Below, piece by piece: positions 10,501-23,000 of a DNA stretch of 27,392 nt. A program made the position numbers and the translations under genes. The number at the start of each line of letters is the position of its first letter. Position 1 is the stretch's first letter. Origin of the DNA: Nemertoderma westbladi (Eukaryota > Xenacoelomorpha > Nemertodermatida > Nemertodermatidae). The stretch spans positions 1 to 27,392 of the forward strand of contig JAUCBJ010003182.1 in NCBI GenBank assembly GCA_032718475.1. Reading direction: 5' to 3'. The notes beneath the pieces are model-generated. The model was not told the DNA's origin. It was given only the letters and a program-made list of their open reading frames with translations, and searched no databases.

Positions 10501-12655
10501 TGATTACAGGCCCCGTGTTTTAACTCCTGCATCAAATGGTAACTCGATTTTGACCACAGTCGCCGTGTTTTAACTCCTGCATCAAATGGCAAATCGATTT
10601 TGACCACAATCCCCGTGTTTTAACTCCTGCATCAAATGGCAAATCGATTTTGACCACAATCCCCGTGTTTTAACTCCTGCATCAAATGGCACTCGATTTT
10701 GACCACAGACCCGTGTTTTAACTCCTCATCAAATGGCAAATCGATTTTGACCACAATCCCCGTGTTTTAACTCCTGCGTCAAATGGTAACTCGATTTTGA
10801 CCACAGTCCCCGTGTTTTAACTCCTGCATCAAATGGCAAATCGATTTTGACCACAATCCCCGTGTTTTAACTCCTGCGTCAAATGGTAACTCGATTTTGA
10901 CCACAGTCCCCGTGTTTTAACTCCTGCATCAAATGGCACTCGATTTTGACCACAGACCCGTGTTTTAAATCTTGCATCAAATGGCAACTCAATTTTGACC
11001 ACAGTCCCCGTGTTTTAACTACTGCATCAAATGGTAACTTGATTTTGACCACAATCCCCGTGTTATAACTCCTGCATCAAATGGCAACTCGATTTTGACC
11101 ACAGTCCCCGTGTTTTAACTCATGCATCAAATGGCAACTCGATTTTGACCACAGTCCCCGTGTTTTAACTCCCGCATAAAATAGCAACACGATTTTGACC
11201 ACAATCCCCGTGTTTTAACTCCTGCATCAAATGGCAACTCGATTTTGACCGCAGTCCCCGTGTTTTAACTCCTGCATCAAATGGCAACTCGATTTTGACC
11301 GCAGTCCCCGTGTTTTAACTCCTGCATCAAATGGCAACTCGATTTTGACCACAGTCGCCGTGTTTTAACTCCTGCCTCAAATGGCAACTCGATTTTGACC
11401 ACAGTCGCCGTGTTTTAACTCCTGCCTCAAATGGCAACTCGATTTTGACCACAGTCCCCGTGTTTTAACTCCTGCATCAAATGGCACTCGATTTTGACCA
11501 CAGACCCGTGTTTTAACTCCTGCATCAAATGGCAACTCGATTTTGACCACAGTCGCCGTGTTTTAACTCCTGCCTCAAATGGCAACTCGATTTTGACCAC
11601 AGTCCCCGTGTTTTAACTCCTGCATAAAATGGCATCTCGATTTTGATCACAATCCCCGTGTTTTAACTCCTGCATCAAATGGCAACTCGATTTTGACCAC
11701 AGTCACCGTGTTTTAACTCCTGCATAAAATGGCATCTCGATTTTGACCACAATCCCCGTGTTTTAACTCCTGCATCAAATGGCAACTCGATTTTGACCGC
11801 AGTCCCCGTGTTTTAACTCCTGCATAAAATGGCAATTCGATTTTGATTACAGTCCCCGTGTTTTAACTCCTGCATCAAATGGTAACTCGATTTTGACCAC
11901 AGTCGCCGTGTTTTAACTCCTGCATCAAATGGCAAATCGATTTTGACCACAATCCCCGTGTTTTAACTCCTGCATCGATTTTGACCACAATCCCCGTGTT
12001 TTAACTCCTGCACCAAATGGCACTCGATTTTGACCACAGACCCGTGTTTTAACTCCTGCATCAAATGGCAAATCGATTTTGACCACAATCCCCGTGTTTT
12101 AACTCCTGCGTCAAATGGTAACTCGATTTTGACCACAGTCCCCGTGTTTTAACTCCTGCATCAAATGGCAAATCGATTTTGACCACAATCCCCGTGTTTT
12201 AACTCCTGCGTCAAATGGTAACTCGATTTTGACCACAGTCCCCGTGTTTTAACTCCTGCATCAAATGGCACTCGATTTTGACCACAGACCCGTGTTTTAA
12301 ATCTTGCATCAAATGGCAACTCAATTTTGACCACAGTCCCCGTGTTTTAACTACTGCATCAAATGGTAACTTGATTTTGACCACAATCCCCGTGTTATAA
12401 CTCCTGCATCAAATGGCAACTCGATTTTGACAACAGTCCCCGTGTTTTAACTCATGCATCAAATGGCAACTCGATTTTGACCGCAGTCCCCGTGTTTTAA
12501 CTCCTGCATCAAATGGCAACTCGATTTTGACCGCAGTCCCCGTGTTTTAACTCCCGCATAAAATAGCAACACGATTTTGACCACAATCCCCGTGTTTTAA
12601 CTCCTGCATCAAATGGCAACTCGATTTTGACCGCAGTCCCCGTGTTTTAACTCCA
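7501..12655. repeat. Satellite D array, left arm (50-bp unit, about 103 copies)
   Basis: 50-bp tandem repeat with landmarks AACTCCTGCATCAAATGG, CAACTCGATTTTGACC and ACAGTCCCCGTGTTTT. Variants are CATAAAATGGCATC, GCCTCAAATGG, GACCGCAGTCC, a shortened GGCACTCG...CAGACCCG unit and CCCGCATAAAATAGCAACACG. These variants recur in order, showing higher-order units. The unique marker CCCGTCCCGTG at 8091 recurs at 9761, so a segment of 1670 bp is duplicated. The CCCGCATAAAATAG marker at 11171 recurs at about 12553. The last well-formed unit ends near 12655; beyond it the units become corrupted rather than stopping at a clean edge. Confidence 0.97.
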
Positions 12656-14614
12656 ATGCAACCAATTCCACTGCAAAATCCTCTGATATAAATCACCAAT
12701 GCAACCATTCTCCGCATCAAATGCTACTCGATATAAACCAATCACCCCATTCCAATCAAAATCAACCTCATATAAAACCAATCACCCATTCCACTCAAAA
12801 TCCCCTACTATAAACCAATCACCCATTCCCATCAAAATCCCCTATATAAAACCCGAATCACCCCACTCCCCTCAAAATCCCCATCATAAAACCCAATCAC
12901 CATCTCGCATCAAATCCACTCTACTATAAACCCAATCACCCATTCCCATCAAAATGCACTCTATATAAAACCCAATCACCCATTCCACTCAAAATCCCCT
13001 ATATAAAACCAATCACCCATTCCATCAAATCCTCTACTCTATAAAACCAATCACCCACTCCCCTCAAAATCCCCCATATAAATCCAATCAACCCCATTAC
13101 CCATCAAAATCCCCCACTATAAAACCAATCACCCCATTCCCCCTCAAATCCCCTAAACCAACCATAACCACCATATATCCAACACTAATTCCCCCCCCCA
13201 CCACCCACACCCCCACCCCATTATCTCATCCCCCTACCACCCCCCACCTCTCCCACCCCCTCCCACCCCATCTTACCACCCCCAAATCACACCCACCCCA
13301 TCCCCACCCCCCTTCCACCCCACCTCCCACCCCACCACCCCATCCCCACCCCATCTACCCCTACACCCCAACCCCACTATCAACCCCCTACACCACCCCA
13401 CCTAAACTACTTCCATACCACCAACCCACCCCAACTCACACCAACCAAACTACCACACTCCATATAACAACACCCATTACAAACCCCTTCACCCCATCCC
13501 TACCACCCCTCCAAAACCCACCTACCCCTCACCTCCCCATCCCCACCCACCACTCACATTCAACACCTCCCCACTTATCCAATCTAACACCTCCCTAACC
13601 CACCAACCTACACATCTAATCACCCATAACAACACAAAAACACACTAATAATAATAATCTCTCTCACCTCCTATTACACCCCTCCTCTACACACTCCCTA
13701 ACCCCTACTCTCCCTCCATTACCTAACATCACATCCTAACCCTATTCTTTATTTCAATTAATAATTATAACACAAACCTACAATTCTTCCCCCTCATTAC
13801 AACCTACAAATTCAACATCTCCCTCACCTCCCCATAACCACCCATTCCCCTTAACTATCCTACCCCCCCAAACAACAACATCTACACTCAAACCCCCTAA
13901 ACTACATACACAATCATCCACCCTCTAAATTTTATAACAATATATCCCACCTCTAAATTTTATACATACAATATATCACCCTCTAAACATTATACACAAT
14001 TCAATTCTCTAAACACATTACTCTCAATATTCCATTTTCTAAACACATTCCTCTCAATATATATCCACCATCTCACATTTATACACAATATATCAACCTC
14101 TAAATTTTAGTACATACAATAAACCAACACTCTAAATTTTATACATATATACAACAAATAAATAAATCTCCTCACACCATCCTCCAAACACCCCCAATCC
14201 AACCCATATTACCCCACTATAATCCAAAACATCGTCTAACCCCCCTTTTCAATATTACCCCCACTCTAACCCAAATCATCCGTCTAACCCCCCTTTGCAA
14301 TATTACCCCACTATAATCACATAACATCCTTCTAACCCCCCTCCTTCATCGTACCCACACTCTAATCAATCATCGTCTAACACCCGCCTGTTCCAAGATT
14401 ACCCACCATCTAATCAAATCAGCCGTCTAAACCCCGACCTTTTCATCTGACCCCATCGTAATCAAATCATGCTTGATAACCCCTACACGGAACCCATGCT
14501 AATCAAAGCATGCGGCGTACCACCCTGTGCATGAGTACCACACTAGAATAACATGGCTAACACCACGTTGCATAGTCACCCATCGAGTATCCAAATGAGC
14601 GAGATAACCACCCC
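12656..14614. other. Central G-depleted region between the arms; probably miscalled satellite D around a fold-back point
   Basis: About 1.96 kb of A/C/T-rich sequence. From 12957 to 14109 I find no G on this strand, and only one more (14110) before 14234. The left edge can be read as degraded forward satellite D: near 12713-12750, GCATCAAATG, CTACTCGAT and ACCAATCACCCC follow the order GCATCAAATGG, CAACTCGAT, ACCACAGTCCCC. Units then shrink to about 40 bp and turn into C-rich simple sequence (13190-13560). Near 13920-14160, TCTAAATTTTATACA-type units recur. From 14230 to 14430, CGTCTAACCCC units recur at roughly 44-50 bp, and G reappears progressively until clean reverse-complement satellite D begins at 14615. 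There are no genes; open frames here carry no recognisable domain. The gradient is seen directly; the miscalling explanation is inference. Confidence 0.6.
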
Positions 14615-17600
14615 GGGGACAGTGGTCAAAATCGTGTTGCTATTTGATGCGGGAGTTAAAACACGGGGACTGTGGTCAAAATCGAGTTGCCATTTGATGC
14701 AGGAGTTAAAACACGGGGACTGCGGTCAAAATCGAGTTGCCATTTGATGCAGGAGTTAAAACACGGGGACTGCGGTCAAAATCGAGTTGCCATTTGATGC
14801 AGGAGTTAAAACACGGGGACTGCGGTCAAAATCGAGTTGCCATTTGATGCAGGAGTTAAAACACGGGGATTGTGGTCAAAATCGTGTTGCTATTTTATGC
14901 GGGAGTTAAAACACGGGGACTGTGGTCAAAATCGAGTTGCCATTTGATGCATGAGTTAAAACACGGGGACTGTGGTCAAAATCGAGTTGCCATTTGATGC
15001 AGGAGTTATAACACGGGGATTGTGGTCAAAATCAAGTTACCATTTGATGCAGTAGTTAAAACACGGGGACTGTGGTCAAAATTGAGTTGCCATTTGATGC
15101 ATGATTTAAAACACGGGTCTGTGGTCAAAATCGAGTGCCATTTGATGCAGGAGTTAAAACACGGGGACTGTGGTCAAAATCGAGTTGCCATTTGACGCAG
15201 GAGTTAAAACACGGGGACTGTGGTCAAAATCGATTTGCCATTTGATGCAGGAGTTAAAACACGGGGTCTGTGGTCAAAATCGAGTGACCATTTGGCGCAG
15301 GAGTTAAAACACGGGGATTGTGGTCAAAATCGATTTGCCATTTGATGCAGGAGTTAAAACACGGGGATTGTGGTCAAAATCGATTTGCCATTTGATGCAG
15401 GAGTTAAAACACGGGGATTGTGGTCAAAATCGATTTGCCATTTGATGCAGGAGTTAAAACACGGCGACTGTGGTCAAAATCGAGTTACCATTTGATGCAG
15501 GAGTTAAAACACGGGGACTGTAATCAAAATCGAGTTGCCATTTGATGCAGGAGTTAAAACACGGGGATTGTGGTCAAAATCGAGTTGCCATTTGATGCAG
15601 GAGTTAAAACACGGGGATTGTGGTCAAAATCGAGATGCCATTTTATGCAGGAGTTAAAACACGGTGACTGTGGTCAAAATCGAGTTGCCATTTGATGCAG
15701 GAGTTAAAACACGGGGATTGTGATCAAAATCGAGATGCCATTTTATGCAGGAGTTAAAACAAGGGGACTGTGGTCAAAATCGAGTTGCCATTTGAGGCAG
15801 GAGTTAAAACACGGCGACTGTGGTCAAAATCGAGTTGCCATTTGATGCAGGAGTTAAAACACGGGTCTGTGGTCAAAATCGAGTGCCATTTGATGCAGGA
15901 GTTAAAACACGGGGACTGTGGTCAAAATCGAGTTGCCATTTGAGGCAGGAGTTAAAACACGGCGACTGTGGTCAAAATCGAGTTGCCATTTGAGGCAGGA
16001 GTTAAAACACGGCGACTGTGGTCAAAATCGAGTTGCCATTTGATGCAGGAGTTAAAACACGGGGACTGCGGTCAAAATCGAGTTGCCATTTGATGCAGGA
16101 GTTAAAACACGGGGACTGCGGTCAAAATCGAGTTGCCATTTGATGCAGGAGTTAAAACACGGGGATTGTGGTCAAAATCGTGTTGCTATTTTATGCGGGA
16201 GTTAAAACACGGGGACTGTGGTCAAAATCGAGTTGCCATTTGATGCATGAGTTAAAACACGGGGACTGTGGTCAAAATCGAGTTGCCATTTGATGCAGGA
16301 GTTATAACACGGGGATTGTGGTCAAAATCAAGTTACCATTTGATGCAGTAGTTAAAACACGGGGACTGTGGTCAAAATTGAGTTGCCATTTGATGCAAGA
16401 TTTAAAACACGGGTCTGTGGTCAAAATCGAGTGCCATTTGATGCAGGAGTTAAAACACGGGGACTGTGGTCAAAATCGAGTTACCATTTGACGCAGGAGT
16501 TAAAACACGGGGATTGTGGTCAAAATCGATTTGCCATTTGATGCAGGAGTTAAAACACGGGGACTGTGGTCAAAATCGAGTTACCATTTGACGCAGGAGT
16601 TAAAACACGGGGATTGTGGTCAAAATCGATTTGCCATTTGATGCAGGAGTTAAAACACGGGTCTGTGGTCAAAATCGAGTGCCATTTGATGCAGGAGTTA
16701 AAACACGGGGATTGTGGTCAAAATCGATTTGCCATTTGATGCAGGAGTTAAAACACGGGGATTGTGGTCAAAATCGATTTGCCATTTGATGCAGGAGTTA
16801 AAACACGGCGACTGTGGTCAAAATCGAGTTACCATTTGATGCAGGAGTTAAAACACGGGGACTGTAATCAAAATCGAATTGCCATTTTATGCAGGAGTTA
16901 AAACACGGGGACTGCGGTCAAAATCGAGTTGCCATTTGATGCAGGAGTTAAAACACGGGGATTGTGGTCAAAATCGAGATGCCATTTTATGCAGGAGTTA
17001 AAACACGGGGACTGTGGTCAAAATCGAGTTGCCATTTGATGCAGGAGTTAAAACACGGGGATTGTGATCAAAATCGAGATGCCATTTTATGCAGGAGTTA
17101 AAACACGAGGACTGTGGTCAAAATCGAGTTGCCATTTGAGGCAGGAGTTAAAACACGGCGACTGTGGTCAAAATCGAATTGCCATTTGATGCAGGAGTTA
17201 AAACACGGGTCTGTGGTCAAAATCGAGTGCCATTTGATGCAGGAGTTAAAACACGGGGACTGTGGTCAAAATCGAGTTGCCATTTGAGGCAGGAGTTAAA
17301 ACACGGTGACTGTGGTCAAAATCGAGTTGCCATTTGATGCAGGAGTTAAAACACGGGTCTGTGGTCAAAATCGAGTGCCATTTGATGCAGGAGTTAAAAC
17401 ACGGGGATTGTGGTCAAAATCGATTTGCCATTTGATGCAGGAGTTAAAACACGGGGATTGTGGTCAAAATCGATTTGCCATTTGATGCAGGAGTTAAAAC
17501 ACGGCGACTGTGGTCAAAATCGAGTTACCATTTGATGCAGGAGTTAAAACACGGGGACTGTAATCAAAATCGAATTGCCATTTTATGCAGGAGTTAAAAC

Positions 17601-18450
17601 ACGGGACGGGGACTGCGGTCAAAATCGAGTTGCCATTTGATGCAGGAGTTAAAACACGGGGATTGTGGTCAAAATCGAGATGCCATTTTATGCAGGAGTT
17701 AAAACACGGGGACTGTGGTCAAAATCGAGTTGCCATTTGATGCAGGAGTTAAAACACGGGGATTGTGATCAAAATCGAGATGCCATTTTATGCAGGAGTT
17801 AAAACACGGGGACTGTGGTCAAAATCGAGTTGCCATTTGAGGCAGGAGTTAAAACACGGCGACTGTGGTCAAAATCGAGTTGCCATTTGATGCAGGAGTT
17901 AAAACACGGGGACTGTGGTCAAAATCGAGTTGCCATTTGATGCAGGAGTTACAACACGGGGACTGTGGTCAAAATCGAGTTGCCATTTGATGCAGGAGTT
18001 AAAACACGGGGATTGTGGTCAAAATCGAGTTACAATTTGATGCAGGAGTTAAAACACGGGTACTGTGGTCAAAATCGAGTTGCCATTTGATGCAGGAGTT
18101 AAAACACGGGGACTGTGGTCAAAATCGAGTTACCATTTGATGCAGGAGTTACAACACGGGGACTGCGGTCAAAATCGAGTTGCCATTTGATGCAGGAGTT
18201 ACAACACGGGGACTGTGGTCAAAATCGAGTTGCCATTTGATGCAGGAGTTAAAACACGGGGACTGTAGTCAAAATCGAGTTACCATTTGATGCAGGAGTT
18301 ACAACACGGGGACTGTGGTCAAAATCGAGTTGCCATTTGATGCAGGCGTTAAAACACGGGGACTGTGGTCAAAATCGAGTTGCCATTTGATGCAGGAGTT
18401 AAAACACGGGGACTGTGGTCAAAATCGAGTTGCCATTTGATGCAGGAGTC
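14615..18450. repeat. Satellite D array, right arm (reverse complement, about 77 copies)
   Basis: The same 50-bp satellite as 7501-12655, reading GTGGTCAAAATCGAG, TTGCCATTTGATGCAGG and AGTTAAAACACGGGG. The duplication marker ACGGGACGGGG occurs once here (about 17602) and twice in the left arm, so the 1670-bp segment is present once. Near the outer edge there are extra units of the ACAACACGG type (17950-18310). The GTGTTGCTATTTTATGCGGG marker near 14885 recurs about 1.3 kb later near 16181. The inner edge contains several GGACTGCGG units and one further GCTATTTGATGCGGG unit not seen in the legible left arm, so the array continues into the central region. Confidence 0.96.
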
Positions 18451-18718
18451 CACATTATTTGACCTCGTCAATGAATTTTTAAGCGGTAGAAGTTTTATTA
18501 GAACAAATATATATGGGGAAAGTAGGTGAAATCTTTTAAAGATCGCAACAATAAATATCACTATAACAATAAATATATAAATATCACACAAACTTTTGAA
18601 GTTACAGTGTAAAAATGATATTTTTGGGCTTAAAATTAAAAAATAACTACTTTCAAGCGACAGCGACTAGGGATGTCAGTTTACCGGAAATATGTTTTTT
18701 CCAAGGAGATTTCCGAAA
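18451..18718. other. Spacer 3, right arm (reverse complement)
   Basis: Reverse complement of 7233-7500 with no difference noticed by eye, including the inverted repeat CGGAAAT/ATTTCCG near 18686-18715. I see no gene in it. Confidence 0.85.
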
Positions 18719-19194
18719 AGGTATACCGTAGTAGCGACCAAAAGAGCCAAGACAGCGAACCACCATTAAGCAGGAATAAGTTGTTTCTAGTGTTTACCGT
18801 AGGTATACCACAGTAGCGACCAAAAGAACCAAGACAGTGAACCACCATTAAGCAGGAATAGCTTGTTTCTAGTGTTTACCGTAGGTATACTGTAGTAGCG
18901 ACCAAAAGAACCATGACAGTGAACCACCATTAAGCAGGAATCAACTGTTTCTAGTGTTTACTGTAGGTATACCATAGTAGCGACCAAAAGAGCCAAGACA
19001 GTGAACCACCATTAAGCAGGAATCACTTGTTTCAAGTGTTTACCGTAGGTATACCGTAGTAGCGACCAAAAGAGCCAAGACAGTGAACCACCATTAAGCA
19101 GGAATCACTTGTTTCAAGTGTTTACCGTAGGTATACCGTAGTAGCGACCAAAAGAGCCAAGACAGTGAACCACCATTAAGCAGGAATCACTTGT
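18719..19194. repeat. Satellite C array, right arm, inner part (reverse complement)
   Basis: About six 82-bp units between spacer 3 and the retrotransposon. It has the same length as the left counterpart. Small differences include TACTGTAGT near 18888 and TTTACTGTAGG near 18957. The hairpin motif appears as CACTTGTTTCAAGTG. Confidence 0.95.
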
Positions 19195-19207
19195 TTCAAT
19201 TGTTTAC
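19195..19207. repeat. Target-site duplication, 3' copy (right retrotransposon)
   Basis: TTCAATTGTTTAC, the reverse complement of the left-arm duplication. It is repeated at 20082-20094. The same target variant and same tail length in both arms show that this is one insertion event seen twice. Confidence 0.85.
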
Positions 19208-20081
19208 TACTACTACTACTACTAGGTCGAGCGAACTCGGACAGTGGAAATGAGATCCTTCCAGGCTTCCCGATTCTCCATAGTTGTCGCAATTTCGTTT
19301 CTCCTAAGTTCAGTATCCCTTTCAAGTTGATCTATATATGTTATGGCCGGTCGTCCACGACTACGCTTTTCATGAGTTGCTTGCCAGAAAAGTAGATCTG
19401 GTATGACCTCGTCTTTACTTCGCCAGCAGTGCCCACTGAATCTTAATCTGCGTTCACGGAGGGTGGTTGATACAGGTGGTATTGTACCATAACGCTCGGC
19501 GTTTGTCATGTGTTGTCTCCAGCTGATGTGTAGGGCTGCCCTTAGTAGTCTTGTGTAGCAACCATCAATTCGTTGTTCAAGTGATTTAGTCAGTGTCCAG
19601 GTCTCACCCCCATATAAAAATACACTTTCCACTGTGGCTCGAAAGAACTTAGTCTTCAGGTGCCTGGAGTGATCTGATTTCCAGATGGTATCCATTTTTG
19701 ATAGAGCTACCCAAGCCTTTGCTTTCCTAACTTCTATGTCCTTTTTGCTACTCTCTATCCATGATCCAAGGTACTGGAAGTCATCGACCTTCCTTAGTTG
19801 ATTATTATCAATGGTTGTCAAGTTTCCATCAACATTGAAGGTCATGAATTCGGTCTTTGTAGCATTTATATGCAATCCAACCTCCTTAGCAGCCCTCTCC
19901 ACTTTATTTAGTAGAAGCTGTGCATGTGCTAGGGTATTAGAGAGCAGGGCGATGTCATCCGCAAAGTCGGTGTCTGTGACTGTAGTTGCCGGATATCTAC
20001 TACTTCTGCGTTCTTGAAGTGTGAATCCCAGATCTTCACCCTTTGTGGCCGTCCTCATTGCGTAATCCAGCACAATTGCAA
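19208..20081 (-). mobile_element. 5'-truncated RTE-like non-LTR retrotransposon inserted in satellite C (right copy)
   Basis: Mirror copy of 5870-6743 with the same truncation point, the same six-unit TAG tail (read as CTA at 19207-19224) and the same 13-bp flanking duplication. The insertion must therefore predate the inverted duplication, if that duplication is real, or both copies are the same locus represented twice. No additional damage is visible. Confidence 0.85.
19222..20073 (-). CDS. Reverse transcriptase C-terminal fragment of an RTE-like retrotransposon (partial, right copy)
   Basis: A 283-codon uninterrupted frame with the same domain content as the left copy: FADD catalytic motif at residues 37-40, FQYLGS, LYGGETWTL, RRLRFSGHCWR and RGRPAITYIDQL. 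It differs from the left copy at residues 194 and 206, both Arg here. The paired codons are CGT (left CTT) and CGT (left CAT). It lacks the N-terminal endonuclease and upstream RT motifs, so it should be inactive. The absence of any stop or frameshift suggests a fairly recent insertion. The assignment to RTE rests on C-terminal motifs and the simple-repeat tail; a related non-LTR clade is possible. Confidence 0.85.
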   Translation of the reverse strand: MLDYAMRTATKGEDLGFTLQERRSSRYPATTVTDTDFADDIALLSNTLAHAQLLLNKVERAAKEVGLHINATKTEFMTFNVDGNLTTIDNNQLRKVDDFQYLGSWIESSKKDIEVRKAKAWVALSKMDTIWKSDHSRHLKTKFFRATVESVFLYGGETWTLTKSLEQRIDGCYTRLLRAALHISWRQHMTNAERYGTIPPVSTTLRERRLRFSGHCWRSKDEVIPDLLFWQATHEKRSRGRPAITYIDQLERDTELRRNEIATTMENREAWKDLISTVRVRST

Positions 20082-20094
20082 TTCAATTGTTTAC
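20082..20094. repeat. Target-site duplication, 5' copy (right retrotransposon)
   Basis: TTCAATTGTTTAC, identical to 19195-19207. Satellite C resumes immediately after it with CGTAGGTATACCGTAG in phase. Confidence 0.85.
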
Positions 20095-23000
20095 CGTAGG
20101 TATACCGTAGTAGCGACCGAAAGAGCCAAGACAGTGAACCACCATTAAGCAGGAATAACTTGTTTCAAGTGTTTACCGTAGGTATACCGTAGTAGCGACC
20201 GAAAGAGCCAAGACAGTGAACCACCATTAAGCAGGAATAACTTGTTTCAAGTGTTTACCGTAGGGATACCGTAGATGCGACCAAAAGAGCCAAGATTGTG
20301 AACCACCATTAAGCAGGAATCACTTGTTACAAGTGTTTACCGTAGGTATACTGTAGTAGCGACCGAAAGAGCCAAGACAGTGAACCACCATTAAGCAGGA
20401 ATAACTTGTTTCTAGTGTTTACCGTAGGTATACCATAGTAGCGACCGAAAGAGCCAAGACAGTGAACCACCATTAAGCAGGAATCACTTGTTTCAAGTGT
20501 TTATCGTAGGTATACCGTAGTAGCGACCGAAAGAGCCAAGACAGTGAACCACCATTAAGCAGGAATCACTTGTTACAAGTGTTTACCGTAGGTATACCAT
20601 AGTAGCGACCGAAAGAGCTAAGACAGTGAACCACCATTAAGCAGGAATCACTTGTTCCAAGTGTTTACCGTAGGTATACCGTAGTAGCGACCGAAAGAGC
20701 CAAGACAGTGAACCACCATTAAGCAGGAATCACTTGTTTCAAGTGTTTACCGTAGGTATACCGTAGTAGCGACCAAAGGAGCCAAGACAGTGAACCACCA
20801 TTAAGCAGGAATCACTTGTTACAAGTGTTTACCGTAGGTATACCATAGTAACGACCAAAAGAGCCAAGACAGTGAACCACCATTAAGCAGGAATCACTTG
20901 TTTCAAGTGTTTACCGTAGGTATACCGTAGTAGCGACCAAAGGAGCCAAGACAGTGAACCACCATTAAGCAGGAATCACTTGTTACAAGTGTTTACCGTA
21001 GGTATACCGTAGTAGCGACCAAAAGAGCCAAGACAGTGAACCACCATTAAGCAGGAATCACTTGTTTCAAGTGTTTACCGTAGGTATACCGTAGTAGCGA
21101 CCAAAAGAGCCAAGACAGTGAACCACCATTAAGCAGGAATCACTTGTTATTGTTACAAGTGTTTATCGTAGGTATACCGTAGTAGCGACCGAAAGAGCCA
21201 AGACAGTGAACCACCATTAAGCAGGAATCACTTGTTACAAGTGTTTACCGTAGGTATACCATAGTAGCGACCGAAAGAGCTAAGACAGTGAACCACCATT
21301 AAGCAGGAATCACTTGTTCCAAGTGTTTACCGTAGGTATACCGTAGTAGCGACCGAAAGAGCCAAGACAGTGAACCACCATTAAGCAGGAATCACTTGTT
21401 TCAAGTGTTTACCGTAGGTATACCGTAGTAGCGACCAAAGGAGCCAAGACAGTGAACCACCATTAAGCAGGAATCACTTGTTACAAGTGTTTACCGTAGG
21501 TATACCATAGTAACGACCAAAAGAGCCAAGACAGTGAACCACCATTAAGCAGGAATCACTTGTTTCAAGTGTTTACCGTAGGTATACCGTAGTAGCGACC
21601 AAAGGAGCCAAGACAGTGAACCACCATTAAGCAGGAATCACTTGTTACAAGTGTTTACCGTAGGTATACCGTAGTAGCGACCAAAAGAGCCAAGACAGTG
21701 AACCACCATTAAGCAAGAATCACTTGTTTCAAGTGTTTACCGTAGGTATACCGTAGTAGCGACCAAAAGAGCCAAGACAGTGAACCACCATTAAGCAGGA
21801 ATCACTTGTTACAAGTGTTTACCGTAGGTATACCATAGTAGCGACCAAAAGAGCCAAGACAGTGAACCACCATTAAGCAGGAATCACTTGTTACAAGTGT
21901 TTACCGTAGGTATACCGTAGTAGCGACCAAAAGAGCCAAGACAGTGAACCACCATTAAGCAGGAATAACTTGTTTCAAGTGTTTACCGTAGGTATACCAC
22001 AGTAGCGACCAAAAGAACCAAGACAGTGAACCACCATTAAGCAGGAATCACTTGTTTCAAGTGTTTACCGTAGGTATACCGTAGTAGCGACCAAAAGAGC
22101 CAAGACAGTGAACCACCATTAAGCAGGAATCACTTGTTACAAGTGTTTACCGTAGGTATACCATAGTAGCGACCAAAAGAGCCAAGACAGTGAACCACCA
22201 TTAAGCAGGAATCACTTGTTACAAGTGTTTACCGTAGGTATACCGTAGTAGCAACCAAAAGAGCCAAGACAGTGAACCACCATTAAGCAGGAATAACTTG
22301 TTTCAAGTGTTTACCGTAGGTATACCACAGTAGCGACCAAAAGAACCAAGACAGTGAACCACCATTAAGCAGGAATCACTTGTTTCTAGTGTTTACCGTA
22401 GGTATACCGTAGTAACGACCAGAAGAACCAAGACAGTGAACCACCATTAAGCAGGAATCACTTGTTTCAAGTGTTTACCGTAGGTATACTGTAGTAGCGA
22501 CCAAAAGAGCCAAGACAGTGAACCACCATTAAGCAGGAATAACTTGTTTCTAGTGTTTACCGTAGGTATACCGTAGTAGCGACCAAAAGAACCATGACAG
22601 TGAACCACCATTAAGCAGGAATCAACTGTTTCATGTGTTTACCGTAGGTATACCATAGTAGCGACCAAAAGAGCCAAGACAGTGAACCACCATTAAGCAT
22701 GAATCAACTGTTTCATGTGTTTACCGTAGGTATACCGTTGTAGCGACCAAAAGAACCATGACAGTGAACCACCATTAAGCAGGAATCAACTGTTTCATGT
22801 GTTTACCGTAGGTATACCGTAGTAGCGACCAAAAGAACCAAGACAGTGAACCACCATTAAGCAGGAATCAACTGTTTCATGTGTTTACCGTAGGTATACC
22901 GTAGTAGCGACCGAAAGAGCCAAGATAGTGAACCACCATTAAGCAGGAATCACTTGTTTCAAGTGTTTACCGTAGGTATACCGTAGTAGCGACCAAAAGA

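Noticed and set aside
7501-12655. CRISPR array
   Set aside because: The 50-bp units are repeated over their whole length with no unique spacers, and there are no cas genes. This is satellite DNA.
12699-12929. 76-codon frame rich in Pro, Ser and Lys in the central region
   Set aside because: It lies in corrupted satellite-like sequence with no G-containing stop codons. Its repeat content follows the degraded units.
12957-14109. Directed G-to-A hypermutation of satellite D as the cause of G loss
   Set aside because: Simple G-to-A change would keep 50-bp units and the positions of other bases. The units here are shortened and reorganised, and the middle is C-rich rather than A-rich.
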